Shown in pieces: positions 59,651-64,000 of a stretch of 64,000 bases of DNA. A program made the translations under genes and the position numbers. Within the stretch, counting starts at the first letter, position 1, and every line of letters begins with the position of its first letter. Origin of the DNA: JACPFJ01 sp036504875 (GTDB lineage Bacteria > Desulfobacterota > Desulfuromonadia > Geobacterales > Pseudopelobacteraceae). The notes beneath the pieces are model-generated. The model had not been told where the DNA came from. It ran no database searches and worked only from the letters and a program-made list of their open reading frames with translations. Location: assembly GCA_036504875.1 (NCBI GenBank), contig DASXUK010000033.1, positions 1 through 64,000 of the forward strand, read 5' to 3'.

Positions 59651-61009
59651 CTAGTTCTTTTTTCTTAGACGGGCCGCAAAAAAGCCGTCCATACCATGGC
59701 GATGCGGCCAGGCCCGGAACATGCCTTGTTCGGTAAAAATCTCCCTGTCGGCAGGAAAAAGATCGTTCATGTTTTCTATCACGAAATCGGTTTGTTGCGA
59801 AAGAAAATCCCGCACGACCTCTTCATTTTCCTCTCTCGTGGTGGAGCAGGTGGAGTAGACTATCACTCCACCCGGTTTTAACATTTTCCCTGCATTTCTT
59901 ATCAGTGCCTTTTGGGTGGCGGCCAGGCGAGTGATGTCGCTGGGTGTTATGCGCCACTTGGCTTCCGGGTTACGGCGAATCACCCCCAAACCTGAACAGG
60001 GGGCATCCAGCAGCACGCGATCAAAGGCATTGGCAGGAAAAGCGCTCGCCTGAAGAAGATCGGCTGCGCGTGTGTTAATGATGCTGATCCCCAGCCTGTG
60101 GGCGCTCTCTTTGATGAGCGGCAGCTTTGAGCTGGAGATATCCATGGCCAGGACTTCACCTTGATTTCCCATGATCTGGGCCAGATGAGTGGCCTTGCCG
60201 CCCGGGGCGGCGCAGGCATCCAGCAGTCGCTCCCCGGGCTGCGGAGCCAGAAATAGAGCGGCCATCTGCGAGGCTTCATCCTGCACTGCAAAAAACCCTT
60301 CATTGAAACCGGGCAGCCCGGGTATATGATGGCGACCCTCAACCTGAATTCCGTGGCGTGAAAAACGGCACGGGGCAACCGCAATGCCGTTATCTGTAAA
60401 ACGTTTTAATAGCTCATCGCGGGTGATCCGCAGGGTGTTGGCGCGCAGGGTCAGCGGTGGCTGCCGGGAGGCGGCCTCGGCCAGCTGTTCAGCCTCTTGC
60501 GGGCCGAGCTGCTCAAGCCACTGGTTAACCAGCCAGACAGGTTGGGAATGCCGGGCTGCGATCGAGGCGGGCAGGTCGCTGGCGGGATCGGGGAACTTTA
60601 TCAGGTCCTTGCGGCGCAGGTAGTTGCGCAGGACAGCATTGATCAGGCCCCCGGCGCGCGGGACAGATTGCTTGGCCAGATTGACCGATTCATTTACCGC
60701 GGCTGATTCCGGTATGCGATCCAGGTAAACCAGCTGGTACAAGCCCAGGCGCAGCAGAGCCCAAACCCTGGGCTCCAGCTTGGTCAGCGGTTGATCCAGC
60801 AGTTGGCCCAGGATATGATCCAGAGTGCCCTGACGGCGTAGTACACCGAATACCAGTTCGGCAAACAGCCCGCGATCAGGCCCTGACAGGCTGCCTTTGG
60901 CAAGTTCGCGATCCATCAGCTGGTCGGCAAAGGCCTGTTCTTTCTGGATACGCAACAGAACATCGCAGGCGGCCTGGCGCGGATTGGATGAGGTGGTTCC
61001 CTTGGCCAT
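59651..61009 (-). CDS. rsmB: 16S rRNA m5C967 methyltransferase RsmB
   Basis: 452 residues. N-terminal NusB-like helical domain (1-140, 'RQAACDVLLRIQKEQAFADQLMDRELAKG') and a C-terminal SAM methyltransferase with 'LDACAAPGGKATHLAQIM', 'DAPCSGLGVIRRNPEAKW' and 'IVYSTCSTTREENEEVV', holding the two catalytic Cys residues. It methylates C967 of 16S rRNA. The start ATG overlaps the TGA of htpX (TGATG), giving coupled translation. Confidence 0.95.
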   Translation of the reverse strand: MAKGTTSSNPRQAACDVLLRIQKEQAFADQLMDRELAKGSLSGPDRGLFAELVFGVLRRQGTLDHILGQLLDQPLTKLEPRVWALLRLGLYQLVYLDRIPESAAVNESVNLAKQSVPRAGGLINAVLRNYLRRKDLIKFPDPASDLPASIAARHSQPVWLVNQWLEQLGPQEAEQLAEAASRQPPLTLRANTLRITRDELLKRFTDNGIAVAPCRFSRHGIQVEGRHHIPGLPGFNEGFFAVQDEASQMAALFLAPQPGERLLDACAAPGGKATHLAQIMGNQGEVLAMDISSSKLPLIKESAHRLGISIINTRAADLLQASAFPANAFDRVLLDAPCSGLGVIRRNPEAKWRITPSDITRLAATQKALIRNAGKMLKPGGVIVYSTCSTTREENEEVVRDFLSQQTDFVIENMNDLFPADREIFTEQGMFRAWPHRHGMDGFFAARLRKKN

Positions 61010-61863
61010 CAAAAGCTGCGCGTCCGTGCCATCTCTTGCAGCTTGGCTACCCTTTCCGCAATCGGCGGATGGGTGGAAAAGAGCGACATCAGGCTGCTGC
61101 CGGTCAGCGGATTGACAATGAACATATGGGCGGTGGCGGCATTGGCGTTCATGGGGATGGCGCGGTTGGCATTTTCCAGTTTTTGCAGGGCGCTAGCCAG
61201 AGAAAGAGGATTACCGCCGATACTGGCGCCGCCGGCATCGGCACCGAATTCGCGCGAGCGGGAAATGGCCATCTGAACCAGCATGGCAGCAATCGGGGCC
61301 AGGATGGCCATTAAAAGCGTGCCAAAGATGCCGCCTCCCTCATCGTCATCGTTTCGCCCGCCGCCAAAGATCGCTGCCCACTGCGCCATATGGGCCAGAT
61401 AGGTAATTGCTCCGGCAAAGGTGGCCGCGATGGTCGAGATTAATATGTCGCGGTGCTTGACATGGGCCAGCTCATGGGCCATGACCCCGGCCAGCTCTTC
61501 CTCGTTCAGGATGCGCAGGATGCCGGTGGTGGCAGCCACCGCGGCATGATCGGGATTGCGGCCGGTGGCAAAGGCGTTAGGGGTGTCGGAGTCGATCAAA
61601 TACACCTTGGGCATAGGCAAACCAGCGTGCTGGGCCAGCCGACAAATTATATTATAAAAACGAGGATCCTCATTCTCCTCGATCTGCCGGGCGCCGTACA
61701 TCGACAGGACCATCTTGTCCGAGAACCAGTAGGAAAAGAAGTTCATGCCGGCCGCTATGATAAAGGCGAAGGTCATGCCTCCTTTTCCACCCAAGGCGCC
61801 ACCCAGGATAACCAATAAAACGGTTAGCAGTGCCATTAGAAAGGTAGTTTTAAGCATGTTCAT
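61009..61863 (-). CDS. htpX: Membrane metalloprotease HtpX
   Basis: 284 residues, the family's usual length. Four helices (about 7-24, 30-47, 145-165, 185-205); zinc motif at 130-134 ('MAHELAHVKHRD'), with the third ligand in 'SREFGADAGGA', and the conserved 'FSTHPPIAERVAKL' at the C-terminus. HtpX cleaves damaged membrane proteins with FtsH. Ribosome site 'gaaggag' six bases before the first ATG. First gene of the htpX-rsmB-rpe unit. Confidence 0.96.
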   Translation of the reverse strand: MNMLKTTFLMALLTVLLVILGGALGGKGGMTFAFIIAAGMNFFSYWFSDKMVLSMYGARQIEENEDPRFYNIICRLAQHAGLPMPKVYLIDSDTPNAFATGRNPDHAAVAATTGILRILNEEELAGVMAHELAHVKHRDILISTIAATFAGAITYLAHMAQWAAIFGGGRNDDDEGGGIFGTLLMAILAPIAAMLVQMAISRSREFGADAGGASIGGNPLSLASALQKLENANRAIPMNANAATAHMFIVNPLTGSSLMSLFSTHPPIAERVAKLQEMARTRSF

Positions 61864-62073
61864 ATATAACTCCTTCGCAGCTTCAGTCTATTTTGGGGGT
61901 GCAAATTTCCGTCACTTTACTTATCGATCATTCTTACCTAAAATCATAATCATTGCAGTTAAAAAGCGCAAGGGCAGGGTGGTGCAAAGGTCTCAAAACC
62001 CAAAAAACTTGACAATAAATGTATCCGGGTGGTATCAAAAGTGTTCATTTTTTAGATAAATACGGAGGATTCA

Positions 62074-62487
62074 ATGGAACGGACATTCGCTATCATCAAG
62101 CCGGACGCAGTTGAGCGTAAACTGGCCGGTAAAATTCTGGACAGGATCGAAACCAGCGGTTTCAGCATCGTTGGAATGAAGAAGATCAAGCTGACCACAG
62201 AGCAGGCCGAGGGCTTTTACTATGTACACAAGGAACGCCCTTTCTTTAAAGACCTGTGCGCCTTCATGTCGCGCAGCCCGGTGATCGTGCTCTGTCTGGA
62301 GAAGGAAAATGCCATCGCCGACTGGCGCACCCTGATGGGTGCCACCAATCCGGCCAACGCCGAGCCCGGCACCATCCGTAAGGATTTTGCCATCAACATC
62401 GAGGAGAACTCCTCGCACGGCTCGGATGCTCCAGAAACCGCCGCCTTCGAGATCCCCTACTTTTTCAGCGCTCTGGAACTGGTTTAA
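62074..62487 (+). CDS. ndk: Nucleoside diphosphate kinase
   Basis: 137 residues: 'ERTFAIIKPDAVERKLAGKI', 'MSRSPVIVLCLEKENAI', 'GATNPANAEPGTIRKDFA' and the phospho-His loop 'NSSHGSDAPETA' (His115). It balances NTP pools using ATP. 'cggagga' ribosome site; own unit ending in a terminator. Confidence 0.97.
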   Translation: MERTFAIIKPDAVERKLAGKILDRIETSGFSIVGMKKIKLTTEQAEGFYYVHKERPFFKDLCAFMSRSPVIVLCLEKENAIADWRTLMGATNPANAEPGTIRKDFAINIEENSSHGSDAPETAAFEIPYFFSALELV

Positions 62488-62513
62488 TAATTAATTTTCA
62501 ACAAACGGCAAAT

Positions 62514-62550
62514 CAAAAGGCCCTTCTCGCGGAGGGTCTTTTCTGTTTTT
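62514..62550 (+). terminator. Intrinsic terminator after ndk
   Basis: Stem 'aaaaggccctt'/'gagggtctttt' with a short loop and a T-rich tail ('ctgttttt'). Confidence 0.7.
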
Positions 62551-62659
62551 AGCAGCAACTTTGGAGCGGTTGATTTTATAGTTTTCAATCTTATAATTTA
62601 CTTGTGGTTAGATTGATTGCATCCCCGGATGAAGCAAGGCAAAGAAAGGAGAAGGTTCC

Positions 62660-62998
62660 ATGAAGGCAAAATATTTCGTTGCTGTAATGATAGCCGCTTC
62701 TGTGCTGATGATCCCTGGTCTGTCAGTGCAAGCGGCCGATCGGAACGACCCACCAGCAGATCAAACAATGGGTGAAAAGATTGACGACGCGGCCATAACT
62801 TCAAAAGTAAAAATGCAGTTAATGCGCAATCGTGCTACCAGTGCAATGCATACCGAAGTCGAGACCAACAGCGGCATAGTGACTTTGGCTGGCAAAGCCG
62901 GCAGCCGAGCTGAAAAGGAACTAGCTACCGAACTTGCCAAAAATGTAAAAGGGGTAATAAGGGTTAACAACCTGATGGTTATTGATACATCGAAATAA
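62660..62998 (+). CDS. Periplasmic BON-domain protein (OsmY-like)
   Basis: 112 residues; signal peptide (1-25, cut after 'SVQA'), then one BON domain (about 40-108: 'KIDDAAITSKVKMQLMRNR', 'SGIVTLAGKAGSRAEKELATELAKNVKGVIRVNNLM'). Single-BON proteins bind membranes and are often stress-induced. 'aaaggagaagg' precedes ATG. The strong shared terminator at 63010 closes it. Confidence 0.88.
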   Translation: MKAKYFVAVMIAASVLMIPGLSVQAADRNDPPADQTMGEKIDDAAITSKVKMQLMRNRATSAMHTEVETNSGIVTLAGKAGSRAEKELATELAKNVKGVIRVNNLMVIDTSK

Positions 62999-63009
62999 TA
63001 TCAAGATAA

Positions 63010-63051
63010 CCAACTAAAAGGGCTGCACTCCGGAGCAGCCCTTTTAGTTGG
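63010..63051. terminator. Bidirectional terminator between the BON gene and miaA
   Basis: Perfect 17-bp stem 'ccaactaaaagggctgc'/'gcagcccttttagttgg' with an eight-base loop; the genes on both sides point at it. Confidence 0.85.
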
Positions 63052-63090
63052 TTCTGAAAAACCGGATTGCCAGCTCCTGTCAGAGTGTTT

Positions 63091-64000
63091 TCACGCGACG
63101 TATTCCCGGCCAGCCCTGATAATCTCAAGGGCCTCGGCCTGCGGGTCGCCGGCCCCGTTTACCCAGCGAATAACCACTCCTTTTTTCTCCATTCGTCTGA
63201 ACCAGGTTTCCTGACGTTTAGCAAAATCATGGATGGCGCTGTTCAGCTTCTGAAACATGTCGTTAGCCGTTATTTCCCCCCGCAGAAAAGCCCCGCCAAA
63301 GCGGTACTCCAGGCCATAATAATCCAGTCGCTCCCAACTGATTCCGCTATCGTGCAGGCGCCGGACCTCCTCGACCATGCCCTGATCCAGTCTTTGGCGC
63401 AGGCGCTCGGTGATCCGGCGGCGCAGCTCGGGCCGCTCCCAGCGGATGCCGATCACCAGTGGCCGAATATCAGGCAGTGGTTCCACTTCTGAAACACTCT
63501 CAAGTTCGTGGCGCGCGATCTCGATGGCGCGGATGGTTCGCTCTCGATCCAGCAGATCAGTGGTGTTGTGTTGGCTGGGGCGCAGCTCTTGCAGCAGGGC
63601 TGCCAGCTCGAGATCCCTTTTTTCAGCCATTTCAGCTCTTAAAAGCTGATTCTCGGGTACTTCCACCAGCCGGTAGCGGCGCAATATGGCGTCCAGGTAC
63701 AGTCCGGTGCCACCGCACAGGATCGGCAGCCTTTGCCGGGCGGTGATCTCCTCAAAGGCCTTGATAAACAGGCGCTGGAAGGTGAATAGGCTGAATTCCC
63801 GGCCTGCATCAAGGATATCGATCAGGTGGTAGGGCACCTGGCCATATTCGTGCAGATCCTTGCCGGTGCCGATATCCATGCCGCGAAACACCTGGCGCGA
63901 ATCGGCCGAAATGATCTCGCCCCCCAGCTCGCTGGCAAGTGCCACGGCCAGACAGGTCTTGCCCGAGGCGGTTGGGCCGAGGATAGTGAGGAGGTTGAAT
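63091..64000 (-). CDS. miaA: tRNA dimethylallyltransferase MiaA (5' end outside window)
   Basis: The open frame continues to the last base of the window; only the first one or few residues are missing. P-loop 'GPTASGKT' near the visible start, then 'GGEIISADSRQVFRGMDIGTGK', 'LCGGTGLYLDAIL', 'RERTIRAIEI' and 'FAKRQETWFRRM', all MiaA signatures. It puts an isopentenyl group on A37 of tRNAs reading UNN codons. It ends at the bidirectional terminator at 63010. Confidence 0.95.
   Translation of the reverse strand, partial: FNLLTILGPTASGKTCLAVALASELGGEIISADSRQVFRGMDIGTGKDLHEYGQVPYHLIDILDAGREFSLFTFQRLFIKAFEEITARQRLPILCGGTGLYLDAILRRYRLVEVPENQLLRAEMAEKRDLELAALLQELRPSQHNTTDLLDRERTIRAIEIARHELESVSEVEPLPDIRPLVIGIRWERPELRRRITERLRQRLDQGMVEEVRRLHDSGISWERLDYYGLEYRFGGAFLRGEITANDMFQKLNSAIHDFAKRQETWFRRMEKKGVVIRWVNGAGDPQAEALEIIRAGREYVA

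Noticed and set aside
1..64000. CRISPR arrays, rRNA and tRNA genes
   Set aside because: No regularly spaced direct repeats and no conserved rRNA or tRNA segments were found on either strand by reading.

Overview
The window reads as a chromosome segment of a deltaproteobacterium of the Desulfuromonadia/Geobacterales type (inference). The grounds are GC-rich coding with mainly ATG starts, a lipoprotein-type HtrA, split MacAB, an Mla phospholipid-transport operon, paired M16 peptidases, hemerythrin and rubrerythrin-like proteins, FlgM, an anaerobic-type cobalamin gene pair (CbiF, CbiG) and a response-regulator diguanylate cyclase. No rRNA, tRNA or CRISPR array was seen.

Layout. 1-2.4 kb: the end of a WYL-type regulator, a membrane protein and an unidentified gene. 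2.4-7.55 kb is accessory: a complete group II intron with its maturase, then small AT-richer genes (a stand-alone SecD P1-head-like exported protein, an unknown protein, an HNH nuclease, a small membrane protein) separated by imperfect palindromes that match integron attC sites. No integrase is present, so this looks like an integrase-less cassette cluster. 7.6-24 kb is ordinary chromosome: YjgN-like and M48 proteins, MidA-like methyltransferase, HAD phosphatase, ferritin-like protein, lipoprotein with a divergent LuxR-type membrane regulator, RluD, HtrA, XRE-cupin regulator, a CAAX-protease-like M48 enzyme, ElbB, an SDR protein and a cupin. 24-33.5 kb: Lon, an Mla operon interrupted by an EVE-domain gene, an active/inactive M16 pair, hemerythrin, and FlgM behind a sigma-28-type promoter. 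33.5-38.7 kb: a sugar-dehydrogenase remnant, a small Cys protein, a YchJ-like protein, PdxA-CbiG-CbiF, and a decayed REP-associated transposase.

38.8-49.7 kb is a second accessory region and the most striking one: a membrane-anchored 221-residue protein translationally coupled to a 3418-residue exported giant. The giant starts with a zinc-phospholipase-C/P1-nuclease-like domain, continues with a glutamine-amidotransferase-like domain, many Ig/macroglobulin-like repeats and two jelly-roll-like domains, and ends with a second amidotransferase-like domain. Base composition changes abruptly inside the giant gene near 40.235 kb, at a Pro/Gly linker, which suggests that its 5' module was exchanged or acquired together with the upstream gene.

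49.7-64 kb: a promoter, 24-codon leader peptide, hairpin and intrinsic terminator directly ahead of a MacA-MacB efflux operon (a candidate attenuator). Then come acyl-ACP thioesterase, HIT and M16 proteins, a transglutaminase, a GGDEF response regulator with a coupled small gene, Rpe, RsmB-HtpX, Ndk, a BON-domain protein and the 3' part of MiaA. Several dispersed palindromic repeats lie between genes.
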